From: Manduca sexta
Lineage: Eukaryota > Arthropoda > Insecta > Lepidoptera > Sphingidae
Assembly (NCBI RefSeq): GCF_014839805.1
Contig: NC_051120.1
Span: 3,658,001 to 3,722,000 of the forward strand
Reading direction: 5' to 3'
Length of the DNA stretch: 64,000 nucleotides
Numbering within the stretch: position 1 is the first letter of the stretch; every line of letters starts with the position of its first letter. The notes under the pieces are model-generated. The model saw only the letters and a program-made list of their open reading frames with translations, was not told where the DNA came from and made no database searches. The translations under genes and the position numbers were made by a program. Of the stretch, positions 20,831-35,900 are shown piece by piece.

Positions 20831-20924
20831 CTACACTTGCGTGGCGAACGTCGGCGGCAGGCAATGGTCGTCTAACACGTACACCCCTCCGCCTTCTAGC
20901 GCCCGTTTCACTAGCGATGTATCG
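20831..20924 (-). CDS. Dl: Delta exon 7 (C-terminal tail with PDZ-ligand-like end)
   Basis: The acceptor is tctcttcttccacag|C. The first base completes Ser700; the exon then encodes 30 residues ending LPPTFATQV and TAG (20833-20831). The phase fits exon 6 exactly. Confidence 0.85.
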
Positions 20925-23900
20925 CTGTGGAAGAAGAGAAACATTAGTTAGACAATTTGTCAATAAGTAATTTTAACTTCGATAAATGTTTGAAAAGGGA
21001 TAATAAAGTTATTAAAGATTTGAAGAAAATCATTAAAGCATTTTTTTTTCTTTTAAACACAAAGAAACAAGTATTATAGAGATAAAACAAATGAGTGTAG
21101 GGTAGTGTTGAATACTGACCTATTAGGGCAGTATGCGGAGTCCGCGGAGAGCCGCGACAGTCTGGGGTCCAGCGCGGCGAGGAGCCTGGCGTTCTCCGTG
21201 TTGAGCGTCTTGCGCTTGCACTCCTCGGCGGCGGCGTTGTGCGCGTTCTGGCTCTCGGGCGCGGGCGCGTCGCACTTGCCCCAGGTGTTGCGGATGACGT
21301 GTCCGTGTCCGCCCGCGTTGGCCGCGTTCTGCGCCCGCGCCTCTGCGTCGGCGGCGCTCTGCAGCCGCTTGCGTCGCCGCCGCACGCACACGATCGCCAG
21401 CGCCGCCACGCCCGCCATCAGCGGCACCGACACGCACAGCGCCACGATCCACGCCACTTGCTTCCCTGATAGTCTTTCGTCTTCGATCGTTTCGCCGCCC
21501 ACTCTTCTGAGATGTCCTCCGGCCAGTTTCGAAGCTGCCAAGTCGGTCAAGGATACGGTGCAGGAGCGGCCGCCCCAGCCGTGCGGACAGTTGCAATGGT
21601 AGCCGTCGACTCTGTCCTGACACGTGCCGCCGTTCCGGCACGGAGAGGAGGCACACTCGTCGATGTCCAGGCTGCAGTCCTTGCCGGCGAATCCGGGCCG
21701 GCAGCGGCACTCGTAGTCGTTGTCGAGCACGAGGCACTCGCCGCCGTTGGCGCAGGGCTTGGTGAGGCAGAAGTTGACGCGCGTCTCGCAGCGCGGGCCG
21801 AGGAACCCGGGCGCGCACTGGCACTTCTGTCCGTTGACGAGGTCGACGCAGGTGCCGCCGTGCTCGCACACGATGCCCGCGCAGTCGTCGATGTCGATCT
21901 CGCAGCGGTTGCCGCGGAAGCCGACCTTGCAGGTGCACTTGAACCCGTCGCCGGCGCGCGTGCAGGTGGCGCCGTTGCGGCACGGGCTGGCGGCGCAGGG
22001 GTCCGCCTCCAGCGCGCAGTCCGTGCCCGCGTACCCCACGGGGCACACGCACACGTAGCCGGCGGGCCGGGGCTCACAGATGCCTCCGTTGCGACAGGGC
22101 TGGTCGAAGCAGGTGAGCCGGCGCACCTCGCAGCGCGCGCCCTCGTAGCCCTGCGGACAGGCGCAGGAGAGCTCGCCGCCCTCGTCGGGCACGCACGCGC
22201 CGCCGTTGAGGCAGGGCCGCACCGCGCACGAGTGCAGCGACTTCTCGCAGTCGGCGCCGGTGTACTCGGGCGGGCAGACACACGTGTAGCTGCCCTGGCC
22301 GGTGTTGTGGCAGGTGCCGCCGTTGCGACACGGCCGGTGGTTGGTGCAGTAGTTGAGGTCCTGGTTGCAGAACAGGCCGCCCCAGCCCTCCTCGCAGATA
22401 CAGTCCCAGGGGCGCGAGCAGGTGCCGTGCACGCAGCCCGGGTGCCGCTCGCACTTGTCGCACAGCTCGCCCACCCAGCCCGAATGACAACTGCAATACA
22501 AGAGAAACACTCGTCAAACAATGGACGTGATAACGAGCCAGAAATTATCCAAGCCCGTCCGCCGCGCGTCCGACAATGACGCGGATGAATGATTTAGAGT
22601 CGGAGGGCGGTCGTCGTTTAGCACAAAGGTGTGAAGTGGATACTCACATGCACTCGTCGGGCTTGAGGCAGTGGCCGTGCTCCGCGTCGCAGCCGGGCAG
22701 GCATCGCGCTGCAACAAAAAGATAACCTTCATTAGCGAGATGGAAGACAAAGGAACACAGTTGCCCTCTAATGAATATCTTTAATTATGAATACGGGGGA
22801 AAACGAGCGATTAATCATTCAGATGGAAATTGATGCGGGGATGCAGTCGGGTCGCGCGTGAACCGGCGCGGAGTCATCCGGCGCGCTCGCGGCCGCCGAG
22901 CGCACAAAGAGCGGGCTTCGTTAGCGAGCAGCGCGCGGGCGAGGGCCCCGGGGCGAGGTCGCCTCGCAAATCATTTATCTCCAGCGCCGTATAAACTGCA
23001 CGCTCGCTTCTTTCCACTTTATAACCTACATAAAATTTTCATTACAGATTTATGATGCGCATTTCCTAGTTATGTTCCGAGGCGGATCTCGTCGTGTCGA
23101 AACAGATGTATTTATAAAGGATTGCAGTAGTTTAGAGGAGTATCGAGCACTCGAGTGGGTCGGCTCGGCTGTGATGCACCGCGGGCGTGCAGCGCGCCGC
23201 GTAATGCGCGTCGTTAACCTGGGGATTTACGCGCGGAGCGAGCAGCGAGGAGCCCGCAGCCCGCACCCGAACCTCACCCCATCCTTGAACGTTACAATGT
23301 GCATAATGTATGCCGAGCCGGGCGCCGGTACGTGTCGGCGCGAATGTGCCGCGCCGCCGCCGCGGTAAAAGCAAACCTGGTAATGTATGATGTTTGATGG
23401 AAAAAATTGTGTTTTGAAATAAGACGCTCGCCGTAGTCGTGTCGGTCGGGTGCGCATGGGCAAGTTATCGGAGCGAATACAAAGGGGGCAGATAGCGCGG
23501 GGAGTCTAACCGCCGCTCGACCGTTACCGTTCCCCTAACTCGTTAGAAAAATACTAGACGCCATCTTGATCGTAATCGCTATCCGGTCGAATGCAAACGC
23601 TCATTCGGTTATTCCAATTCTAAATTGAACGAGGAAGCAATTTGAGCGAAGCCCCGTCTATATCGCAGACATCGCGAGGTATTTTCCGAGCTCAGCGGCG
23701 CTCGGGAGCCAAATAAAGGAGATTAGCCTCCCCGCCGCGTTTCCTACTCTCTATTATAGGTTTAAACTCGGACGAGCGCGCACAAAGCCCAATCCGCCGT
23801 CGCCGGGGATTCGCAAATCGGCTTAAAACTCACTCCGCCGAATTGGAGAGCTCACTCACTCGCTCTATCGCCGCGCTCGCGCTCTTTATCTCGCAGGAAA

Positions 23901-26900
23901 TTGAAAAAGTATAATCCGCTTTCACGAGAGGTTTACACTTTCGCAAATAAAATAAACGCTCGTTTAAAACAATCGCTTCTCATGACCTTTTCTCGTCCAT
24001 TACAATAATAAAAGTTTATGGGACGCATAAAGACCGGTGGAAAAAGTATCAGAGAGCGGCTCCGAACGGGCACATCAAAGATGTTCAAGTGCCGGTATTA
24101 CTGACGGTGGCGCGGCAGCAGGCGCCCACTCGAACTTATCGAGACCCTCGAAAGGTAAAACGGTAGTAAAAATTACACTCCAAAACTAATTCTGGCCGTG
24201 AGTGGGCACAAAGTGAGGGTGGAAGCGCCCGCCCGGCCGCGTGCCATCATTTATTACCGAAGTACACAGCGCTATTGATTCGTAATGAAAGCCGGAGTCG
24301 CGGCGGCCAAGGTCCCGGCGCCGCCGCGCGACACCTCCGACTGCAGGTAACCCGCGGGACCGCGCTCCCATGCTCGGCAAATATTTGACATCCACATCTG
24401 TCTAGCCGAAACGGATATAAGCGCGTGAGATTCGCGACTCGACACAAGTTAATATTCGTGGGAACCGCACTCTCGTTTACAATTAGGCGAAATTAACCGG
24501 CCGCGAGTATCCCGCGCGCGACGTTTAACCTATCATTAAAAGTGAGAGCGGGGATAATGCGGGCGCAACATGCGAATCACTTTTCGGGATAGTGAGCCTG
24601 CTTTCTCATAACCCGCGGTGCCGTATGACACGGTCAAGTGCGGTGTTTGTTTCGGTGTTCAGTTCTCGTTTAAAGGTGTTTTTGACCCGGTTGGGCGGCG
24701 TGTGTGTGCGTGCGGGAACGTGGAGCGTTGTTTTCATTACATTATGGCCGCTTCTCTCGCTTTTACATTTTCGTAATCGCCGATACTAACTGCGCGAGTA
24801 GGGCTGTCGATAACATCACGCAGGCATATAACCGTGCAGTACTAATACTACGCCTTAAATCTTATTGTAAATAGTTTTGAGTACATTCGCATCGCGCATG
24901 AGTGCAAGAAAGTATTGTATGGTGTAGGTTGGTCCGGAGGTCGGAGGCTGTTCGTCGGTGGCAGCCCTGTGCGGAGCGAGAAGGCTTGCTGCGGGCCGAG
25001 CTAGTCGCTCTCTGTCTGGCGCGTTTTTTGCGGCGCCCGAGTGTGGGAACGGCGCGGCAGGTGGGGCCGACTGAGATTGTGCGCGACATCCGCCCCGGCC
25101 ACCGGCACAATGCATCTCGCGCACTTTGTTTTACAACACGCATTGTGTGTACATAGCTTTAATTACCACGTTTCATGCTATGTCCGTTTGACACTCAAAA
25201 AATCTCTAGGACAACGTATGTAAATTAGATAAATACTATCATTATCTGCCTACCCTTCTAGTGTACAAACGTAATACACACAGACACTAAAATCGACCAA
25301 TGCTACAGCTCACATATTATCAATTAACAAATAACTTGCACAAATCCAACCTCCTTTGTTTAACACTAAACTAGTAAAGAAAACTAACTTGTGTTTAGCA
25401 AACATTTTTCTACTGGCAAACGTATTTCCAATAATTTGTTTATACAAAATATCTAGACCACACTGGACGTTCTCACGGCACTAGCTACGGCTCAAATATT
25501 AATAGTTTGTCGCTAAATCTATGCCGTATGAATCACCGAATCTGTGTTTTCGGGTTACCATTATCTATTGGCAATGTATTTATATGTGAGATTTTTTTAA
25601 ATCTATGATTTCTTGTTTATGCGAATGTAAGACATTGAAATAAAACTTTTTTATGGCGGTTTAGCTCAGTTGCCCCGTGACCATGAATGCTGCAGTATTA
25701 AAAATGTATAAGAAACCGCAATAAAATTAGGCAAATAGTTTTATTTCAATTATATATATCTCAAACAGTCCATAATTCGGATTGGATTAATGAGCGTTTG
25801 GACCGAACTATTACCAAATGTGGGAAATTACGTAACCAATGAATGCCCTCGCGATGTTTTACCCATAATTTTAACAATTACTCTAAATTGTTATACGTTT
25901 TATGAGTTCTTTAGCTTTAATTACCGAAAATAGACGGGTACATAATGTAAGAAAAATTAAGAAAAAAGATAATAAAAATTAATTAGTCATTACTAACTGA
26001 TATAATGGAAAATTTATGTTATTACGTAAATGTGACAACGGTTTTGTGGGTCTGATTATTTTTAATTATTTATAAGAATTTTCTGGAATAATTCTAATAT
26101 AATGTTGGCGATAGAAAATATGTAAGCCACAAAAACTATTTATAACTCATAATAGATATATTTAATTCAAATAAAATTAATTATTTAAATATCTATATCT
26201 TAATAATTGTCAACAATGGACGTCATTAAACTAATTTATTTAAAATAATCACATTACCGAGTGTGTTCATTATATTATTTTACGAGCTCGAACGATACGA
26301 AAAAAAAGTAAATTTATTATAGAGCGTGGACCGCGGAGGTCGGACAACGCCACGGGAAGTAGCTATAGCAATATAAATTACTGGCACACAGTGATGTGAG
26401 GCTAATTAAAAATACGATTTACGACCATTACGCTATGAGATAATTAGTTTTTAGTATTCGCATCGCGATGGGCTGTGTACTGATAAAAATGTATTAGGCG
26501 TTTCGCCTTATAAAACTAATTATTGACGTATTTAAAACGTTATAACGCAAATGTCATAACTTTAAATAAAAAAATGTAACATCTGTTGCTCTAAGAATAA
26601 ATGTTAATTAGTTCTAGAATCATTTTTACCTGCCAGTGTTGGTAAACATCTTTAGGGAAGCGAGTTGAAATATCGCAAACGCATCGCATACGTACATTTA
26701 ATGAAATTCCTTTTTTAAATTTACAATTGAAATGGAGAACTCGCGGGCGCCATCTTGCCTCATCATGGCGGAATACATGCAAGTCTTGTGCCGATCTTAT
26801 GATAAAAAACATTGTCAGAACACGTCATAGAATTTGTATTACATCATTACGCGTGTGCCTATGCAAAAGGCCGTAATTATAATGTTTATGAGAGGATGTT

Positions 26901-29900
26901 GGGCTAAAAATTGTCATAACATTAATGAGGAAGAAGTGAATTGTGGGGCGTCCCATATTTATAAATTGTATCGGGAATTCGGGACACGTGACGTGAAAAA
27001 AGTACTAGTTAGACTTCCGGTAACATTGAAACTCGTGCGCATCATAAAGCCGCGATGAAAATATAATGGATCAACTGAAATATAGTGCTTACGTTTCGAG
27101 CAGTAATCGCCGGTCCAGCCAGCTCGGCAGACGATCTCTCCGGCCGGCGAGCAGGTGTAGTGGCCGAAGTTGTCATCTCTCGGCCTGCAGAGGACTTCGC
27201 AGCCAGAGCCGTAGTAGTGGGGGGCGCAGGTGACGCGGTACGAGATCCTGAGGTGCGGCCCGCTAGGACCACTCCACCGCTGCTCCTCTTCAATCCAGGG
27301 TCCACCGACGTCCGCTATGCTTTGCTTCGTCATCCGCGCGATTAATGTATCTGAAATATGGTGTATAATGTTAACGTCATATATTTCTAGTTGTATAACT
27401 GGGAAATTATTTATTTTTGGGAAATTATTTTCTACATTAATGTAGTATATTCTAACCTATACAGACACAAAACAAAAGTTTAAAATCAAGAGTTATGACA
27501 TAAGCATTCGCGAAGCACCGAGCGGTGAAGGCGTGACGGATCCATTTAACGACTTTTGTCGTGCTTTCCGACGTTTCCATTGGAATTCATTTAATTAATA
27601 AAATAGGGGATAAAAACTTATATTTGTTTATCGCCGTGGGAAAGGGTTGGGAGAGGTAAATTGAGCTGTTAATATGGACCGTTTGACGGCCGCGTTCGAC
27701 CGTGAGATTTCATTGTTCAACAGTGATTCACTGTTTTGATACGTCCGTGGCGCCGTTTGTGATTGATTAATACTTAACTACATTCTTTGTACTCGTTACT
27801 TGTAAACTAAACGAAGTAAATGGGCACAAAAACACGCTACGAGTCCGGTAGCTGGCATTGCATAACTGACGGGCAAAAAGCGCCATGTGAAAACTGTCCA
27901 CGGTTAAAAAACTGCCACTCCATTCATCTGGCCCGAGGAAGCGGCCGCGGCGCAGGGCTGGCCTCATCACAATACTCGCGTAAACCGCTTCCCAAAAATA
28001 ACCAACGAAATTAACAACAAGTTAAACATTAATAGACAAATGTTGAGTGACACAAAAACTGATGGGCTATGAAATAAAAACAAAACGGTTATCACGCGAT
28101 GTGAAACGTATAAAACGTTTTTTTATCTGTGAGGCCGTTAACGCGCCATCCCTAGCTGAGAAATCTCAGCTTCGACCAGTTCGTGGCTTTATTTATTTCT
28201 CATCGTGTATGGCCACTTTTTATTCTTGTTGCATCGATGGATACATTCCTAAGCCGGTAATCCCGACAGATAAAATTAAACCAGACGCGAAACAAAATTA
28301 AAAGGTATGTAAAAACGATCGAACCCTACTAATTTCGTGGCGTATGGTATTCGAATGTTTTTTGTTTCGGATGTCAGAATGTCATTAAACGAGGGACACT
28401 GTATCGATGTTACAGAAATCGATAATCGAAATCGACTTGAAATGTTTGACATTCTACAAATATATAGTTGGAATAATCGTTTTATTATGCAACAGGGAGG
28501 GAACGCTAAATACGTCCGTGAAATCATAAAATGAAACGCAAGTCGAAATAAATCGATAGCGCTCGAGCGCGTTTCCGTTAGGTGCAACACAAAGCGGCGA
28601 GGCACACGCGTTTTATCTTATAGATTTATTGGGATGACTATCTTACGAGCATTGTTGAGTTGCCTTACTCAGCGCGTACGAATATTTCGAATGGTATGAA
28701 TCATACAAAAATGGATATAGGCGCGACATAATTAAATCCATCATTCAACATGCACGAACACAGGTCAGTGCGGAGAGAATTAAAGTCAAGTGTGTATTAG
28801 AAAAATGACGTGGGAACCGCGCGAGTGCAATTTAGCTCAGATGTGCGCGCGAGAGTTATGGCAACTGTGCTCAGGTAGGGTTGCGACTCGCGACAGCCTT
28901 CGAATACCAACGCGTCAATATACCTTTTTGTTTCACTTTCATAACCAATATGTGAGATTGCGGCTGCGCAATGAAAACTACACGCCGCCAACCCTAAAAT
29001 CCACTTAAGGGCAATTTGCGAGATTGCAAGCAGTGTCCCGTCTATGCACTTTATTCCCTATCCAGTCCGAAACCGCACAAATTACACCCATCATCCTAAT
29101 TCAACGGCGTAACGATATTAAATGAAGGTGTACCCCGTCGTATCTATTAATGTAATTCCGATTCACAAATAAATAACACATTTAAAGAAGGACGAGGCGA
29201 GGCAGGCGCTGCGCCGCCACGCCGCCGCGCCGCTGCCCGGCCAACGTGTAATTACGAACCCAGAGGTCACTACAAATAAAATGAGAATGATCCCAACAGC
29301 AAACGCCGATAAACAAAAACAAAAGAAAGGGAAATAACCGATAATTTGACTCGGCTACGCTATCGGAGGCGGACGCCGGCCATTCGGGATACTGAAACGC
29401 GATTTTGGGGAAACAAGATCGGCGATCACGCGACGTTTCCGCGCCGGTGAGCGATCTGCAGGCGCCGGACGCTGACATCCATGCGGCTCGCGATCTAATT
29501 AATCGTGGGAGGTTTTCGTATGAAATCGAAACCGCGTGTCCGTCGCGCGTTGAGTTCGTCGACCGTTTTCCGCAGCTGAGGCCCGCATCATTAGTTGATG
29601 TGTCGATTTCCACTCGTCTCCATTCGGACACCTGCCTGGCCGGTCGCGTACCGGCGAGTCCGGCGACCGGTACGCCGCGCCGCTGTGGGAATCTCATCAA
29701 TGGACCGCGCGCACGACGGACGCCACTCCCTTTGTTTATAAAACTGTCCACTTCTAACTGTCGAGTGGCCGAAGACGCGCGCCTCTCGCGCCCGATCAAT
29801 TCGAGCGTCTCGAGTGGCCGACGCGATTTACCAATGTTATTAAAGGGCCCTCGTCAAGCGCAGGACTCCTCCGCCATTGTTAGCTGAGGAAATGAGCATT

Positions 29901-32900
29901 CAAGTTCCGCACGGAGAATTACGAACGTCAAGGATTGTGCAACTGACTCGTTACATTTCCAAAACGTTTGGGAAAGCCAATTAACAATAAAGTAATATAA
30001 TGAAGAGAGTTCTGGGAACCGCGCACGGGGAGCGCTCCGCACGTCATGAATTGACTAATAATGCACGGCCGGTAACCAGATAATCAGCCGTCACAACATA
30101 ACTGTATCGATAATCGCATCTCGGTCGTGTAATGTCAGGCGACGGAGCCGATGCAGGCGGGCCGGTAGCACGCGGGGCTCGCGGCCCGCGGGCGCTGCGG
30201 CCCACACTAATAATTGCTTCGAATCTGTTATCGACGCTTTTCACACGGTGTTTTTTCTTCTGTCCGCTTGTAAAGCCGAGTAGTGCAATAATCGTAAACG
30301 GCCCGTCCGGGCACGGCTTCATAATAAACAAAAGACAGACAAGAGACCCGGGAGTGTGCCCACCTATTATCCGCGGGGCATATGCCGTGCATCTGTCGAC
30401 AGCGCTTCCTGAGAGCACCACATCGCCTGTTACATCATAAATTGAGCCTTCCGGGGCGTCTTCCGTGATTTTTTATCGAGTTCAAGCCCTACGAAGACGA
30501 CGAAAGACGTAGTGTAAACTAAAAAATTCCCGGTTACCGTGCGAGGTATATTTTTTAGTATCGAGTAAGTAAACAATGCGCGCTGCGGCCCGTTAGTGCG
30601 GACCAGGTGCGCGCCGGCCCGGCCCTCGGGCGCAACACAAAAGATTTCGGTGAAGGAACGAGCGACATCCACTGAAATTGCCAGGCCATTGTTTGTTGAG
30701 CACAAGAATCTGTTTATTGGTTTCGGGCCGACTTGAGCCGTTCAATGCGGGGTGTTTATCTATGATATATTGGATGCCGGCCGTGTGTCGCACAATCGCA
30801 TTCTTCTGCGAGTGTCGCGCGCATAAAAATGTAGTTTCGTTATGCGATTAGTTTCGCACAACGGTCATATTGAGGGCTGCAGCTGTCCCGGCGCGAACAG
30901 AAACGTATGTGATTTAATTAAGCATTGTGCAGTGGTCGATAGACACAAATGGCGTGCGTGTAACCTGTTATTATGCTTGATTAGATTTCTGTTGGTAACA
31001 TTTCTCGGTAGTGAGACGGCGCCGCCCATCGCTCCCGCTGTATTAAAAATACCCTACCTAACCTATCGGCCGAGGACGCTAATGATTTTCGGTAAACCGG
31101 CCGCGGCGGACACACCTCGCCATATCTCTACATCTCGTAAGTAAATCACCGGCTTTTTGTTGTGTAGGAACCGGTAATTATGTCGGTCAGAGTGCATCCA
31201 GATGAAAATCTAATTAAGAGCGGGGCGTTCACGGCCGACCCGCGTCTGCTATTTTTGTTAGATGGCCGCGATCACGTAAAACATAAAATGTTTAGTGCAC
31301 GACGCGAATCAACGTATTTATGAGGCGGGCGGTTACCATTTGTTCCGAATGGTGTTTTTTTCGTATGTCACGCCACTTCGCATGTACGATAAATCCGTTT
31401 ACGGTTCTCGCGATGTCGACAATCGATTCGATGGCTATCGAAATTCGAACACATGTTATATTGAATTTGGTTCGACACAACGATTAATGCGCTTCGTGAG
31501 CGATCGATGTCTTAACGCACAATTTTATTACAAAGTTGCCTTTACTCATTCTGAGGGAGCCTTCGGAACTCACATAAAATTCTGCACATTACGTACCAAT
31601 TTAAATGTTGAAATTAGGTAACCGAGCGTACGTGGTCGCTGCCGGTCAACGGCCACACGAATACATTAGAACATTTCTACTAAATTTTCGTCCTACAGAA
31701 GGATGAGTTTATTAGAATAGCGCACGCATTGAGACACAGCTCACGCGCGCCGCTCCGTGCTTCGAACACCAATCGGACGCACCATGGGAACATTTTTGTC
31801 TTCCACGATATGATAATATGAACATTCAAATATACATACTGTCCGTTAAACGCACGATAAACACCTAGAATTACAGTGAAACCTCAATGCGAGCGCTCGT
31901 GACGCGCGTGATATGAATTTTACATGTTTGAGACGATTTTCATGATGCCTCTTGAGCGTTTGGGTTAGGAAACAGTGGGGATGGCACCGGAAGTTTGTCT
32001 CAAAGCATTAGATACTCAAGTGTTAGTTTTTATAAATGTCAAAACTTGTACTCTAGTTTTGTTAATCTACAATATTTAGATTGAAGTGGACATTTCCGTC
32101 TGTGTTAAGATAAATATGTAATTCTGTTTGTTTACATGTTGAGCATCGACGTCAGTCAGAAACAATATGAAACTCACCGTCAGATCTCGATGTCTCGTTG
32201 GTGTCATGCCACGCTTCAACAATGAGCGAGAATGTGCCCTGGAACACGAAAAAAACACGTTACATGTCGATTACAAGTGCAGTACAAGATAACGATCAAA
32301 CAAACACGATTTCAGTAGGAATCAGCCCAGACATTTTCCTGTCTCCATTGATATGAATATAGAAAGAAAGAAAATACGTTTATTGCTGTAACTCAGACTA
32401 AACATAAATTATAAGTATTAACAGTAATTAAAACAAATTATAGTAATTTAAAATACAAGGAAAAAAAATTAAAACGACAAGACTAAAAGCATAGTATGAA
32501 TCATAAGATTTCTATTCTAAATGTTACTGTGACTTAAGAGAATTGAAACACACGTTCATATCATAATGAAATAAGACAAGTTTAAACGTAAGTGAACTTT
32601 AAACAAACAACCAACATTCCGCGCCACAACAATGTTAATGGTGGACGTTAAAATTAACATGATAGACAGGTGGACCCGTGACAGATGCTTGTTCCGCACT
32701 ATATATAACTTCATGGGGAGGCCACATCGCCGTCCTATCGCAGGGTCCGTGTGGTCATCTTTTGTGATGATTTAGGTTATGTTGGTTGCACGATTGTCTG
32801 GTTACACCATAACGTTTCTATAAAAAACCCGACGATAGCTTACTGTTGACACAATCCTGTTGACACAGGCAGGCGAAACGGCAGTATATCGTTTATAGAT

Positions 32901-35900
32901 TATAACTGATAACAAGGTGTCAACAGCTTTTAGGCGCCTGCGATGCTACTTATCAATGAGTTTTATGGCTCAGTTGGGTTGTTCCGGTGATGCGAAAATG
33001 TATAAAGGTTTTTAAATTTGTACGTCTCTGAGCCGGTTTGGTCTACGGTAAAATGTTTTCGAGTTTACGGTAATCGCACGAGGCATGCCTTTCCAAACTT
33101 ACGTCTTCTAAATTTAAAATTGACATAACTTTTTAATAAAATGTATTCATTGATCAAATCGATATTATCAACATAATGACTTCTAATTATGGGACCACAT
33201 CGTACTTTAAAGTTCAATGATAAATAAACACCAATACAGAATGAATGTTCGTATGTTAAATATTTGAATAAATATGGCCGGTTAATATAGCGTACGTACA
33301 AATTAGTCGACCGGTCTCTATGTATATGGAGACTTTTACCAATTTCATAAATTATCACAGCAACATGATGAAAGTTCACGCGCTAGTTGCGTTGAATTTT
33401 GACACTTGAATTTTATGCGGCCAGTATTTTTACTGCATTCTAAATTTGATTTTGAAAATAGAACATTACGTTTAATGTTTAATTGAGAAACATTTTTAGC
33501 ATAAACGAAACAGATAAAAAAGAGGATGTGATTAGAAGGTTTAAGGACAAGGACAGACACTTGAAGACGCTTAAGACGGAAGAATCGGTGAGTGTAGAAT
33601 GGTAATTATAAAGAGCGTGTCACGGGTCGGCGGCCGCTCGCAGCTGCGCCCGGCGGATATAAGGGGTCACAAGTTATACCTCGGGCCTCATCTGACCACA
33701 ATGATTCAGTTTTTCCTGACAGATGTCGCCCGACGCCAATTAAGCTTGATGAATGAAAACTTAATTTGCATGCACTAACAATAGAATCATTTGCATAGCC
33801 ACATAGCCACCGATACGCGCATAGACGTCGCGAACAATATTCAATGGATGGAAATCAATACTAGAAATCCGACGTTTCACAAAGCGCTATGATGCGATGC
33901 AAAAACAATCGAGCGCTTTTTTAGCCGATAGATCTCAATTAAACTTTCGTTACGATGTCGGGTTTTGACGAATTTATAATAAGTTTCGTTAAATACTTGT
34001 ACAATGCGAGCGGACGTGTTATCGCCTCTTACTGAATACTAAATAGTGTAGACCGTAGAGGCACGCGCAAGCGAATGTGAACCTTAAATACCTCCGTGCA
34101 GTATTTATCAATGTTTATACAAGGATAATCGGTATAAGGAGCCAATGAGATTGTCAAAATAATGATGATCCTTTTTTGTGACTGATGTACGTTCGATCAA
34201 ATATAGCAAGTCGTAGTATACGACGTATTGATTTGTTAATCGTGTATGGAGAACGCATTTCGGTCAGCTGTGGCCGGTTGTAAGTATATGCCGGTTCCCA
34301 CGACAGTGACTCTCGAGGCAGCCCATAAAAAGCGGCCGACGTAAGCGTACGTGTGCAGGTAGCCTTTACAAACGTGTCGAGCTGCCAGTACCGTATACTT
34401 ATATGAGTCGCACAGACTGGTTGCCTAGAGATGGCAGGCAATTAAGGAAACCGACGAGCATGTGTCCACGCTTTATACCTACCTCGCTTGTGATCGAAAA
34501 TCAAAACTTTTCGGGGTTCCTATTTTGAATTTCGTTGCCGGCCAGCAGCGTCAATTACAGACCGTTCCGAATTCAAACGATATTTTTTTCTGACTTTTTA
34601 TTACGTATGTAAAACACGATGTCGGAAAAGATCTCAGCGTATCGAGACGCATTAATTCCTATCCCAGAGCGATGCGTTAAATTGTATTAAGGACTTATAT
34701 ACCAATAGATACGGACGCGGCCCGAACGTCGGGGAATTATTTGATAATCGTTTTATGAGGGTGGCTAAAGAGGCTACTTCCATATCGGTGCCGAGTCCGA
34801 CGTTATTTTGTTATTAATTAAAGAATCGAAGGATACGTGGGAACAGGCCCGTATTTTAGTGTTACTTGTTTGTAAGCGCCATGTGTTTCGGATTTGGAAG
34901 GTTCGTGACAAAAGGAAATCAGGTGAAGTGTCCCGAGCGGGCGGGCCACGTGGTCCGGACGCTATTGTGTTTATTGTTTAGTTTAATGAAGCCGGCCAGT
35001 AATCGCAACAGATGTTTGCCTTGTTTGTTTCTTTTTGTTACGACCTATTACTATACGACCTAAAAACTTTTGAAAATAGAAAAGGTAGAAACGAATTTTC
35101 TCAGCGTCCGACTGTTTTGTATTTAGAACAAGGTCGTTACAGTGCTCATCGGATTCGGTCAATACCAACGTTACAATATTGAAAGTATAAAAAAAGACAT
35201 TACCATAGTTTGTTCGAGGTTCGTTTCGACACGAGAAAATATTTGGAACACAAACACCGGGGCCAGTGGATGAGTCGTGATTTCATATTTCACACTTTGC
35301 GCCAGTGTGGTAACGTCGCTTCGGACAGGTTTCTTTTTCACTTACACCCCGACAAAGCTTTCTTTGCGTCTCTATGAATCAATTGTGAACTGTCAAACCG
35401 AATCCATAAGGTCCGTTGTCAGGCTGGCATTGTCTATGCGCGTCGGATGTCGATATGTACTCAGTCCGACTTGGTCGTACAATACATCAAATTAAAAAGT
35501 TACGTCCATATCTCGGCTTAATATATTTAAATCGGTTTAATTTATTAACGCATTTAATTTTTGTTTATCTCCGTTCGGTTTTTGGCATCAGTTCGGTTCT
35601 TTGACCCCGTGACAAGATATAATTTTCGTTTTCGACGAGTCATCACGTTATTTGGCACTGGCACGTTTTTATCCAACTTATTAGTGATGTAACATTATAA
35701 ACTAGTACCTAAAAAGCATGAAGTTCAAATAAAAATGTGTAACAATTTTAGTAAGAATGTTGTGCAATATACCGTGTGAACAGGAGACTTCCTGTACAAA
35801 TGTTATCCTACAAAAAATCCAGGTCGACAGTTTATTGGCGACAGCATACACACGTGCATTCTGTTAGAATGTTAAGCAGTTTCATGTTAAACTCAAAGTA

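Larger units (their letters stand above)
27351..32177 (-). other. Delta intron 3 (4.8 kb)
   Basis: Mixed AT-rich and CpG-rich blocks. The long overlapping open frames at 29182-29887 lie on both strands of a GC-rich block and show no protein features. CGTGGGAA is at 27635 and 28809, TGTGGGAA at 29684, and a proneural-type GCAGCTG at 29572. Confidence 0.5.

Noticed and set aside
20452..20970. 172-codon open frame on the plus strand
   Set aside because: Antisense to the Delta last exon and GC-rich 3' UTR, with no recognisable features.
21512..22579. Long open frames opposite or out of frame with Delta exon 6 (for example 355 codons on plus, 324 and 309 on minus)
   Set aside because: They are by-products of GC-rich EGF coding sequence; they are full of Ala/Val/Arg, lack any domain, and run through the real splice sites.
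29182..29887. Overlapping open frames on both strands in Delta intron 3
   Set aside because: Both strands are open across the same CpG-rich block, which points to composition rather than coding; no motif or codon pattern supports either.
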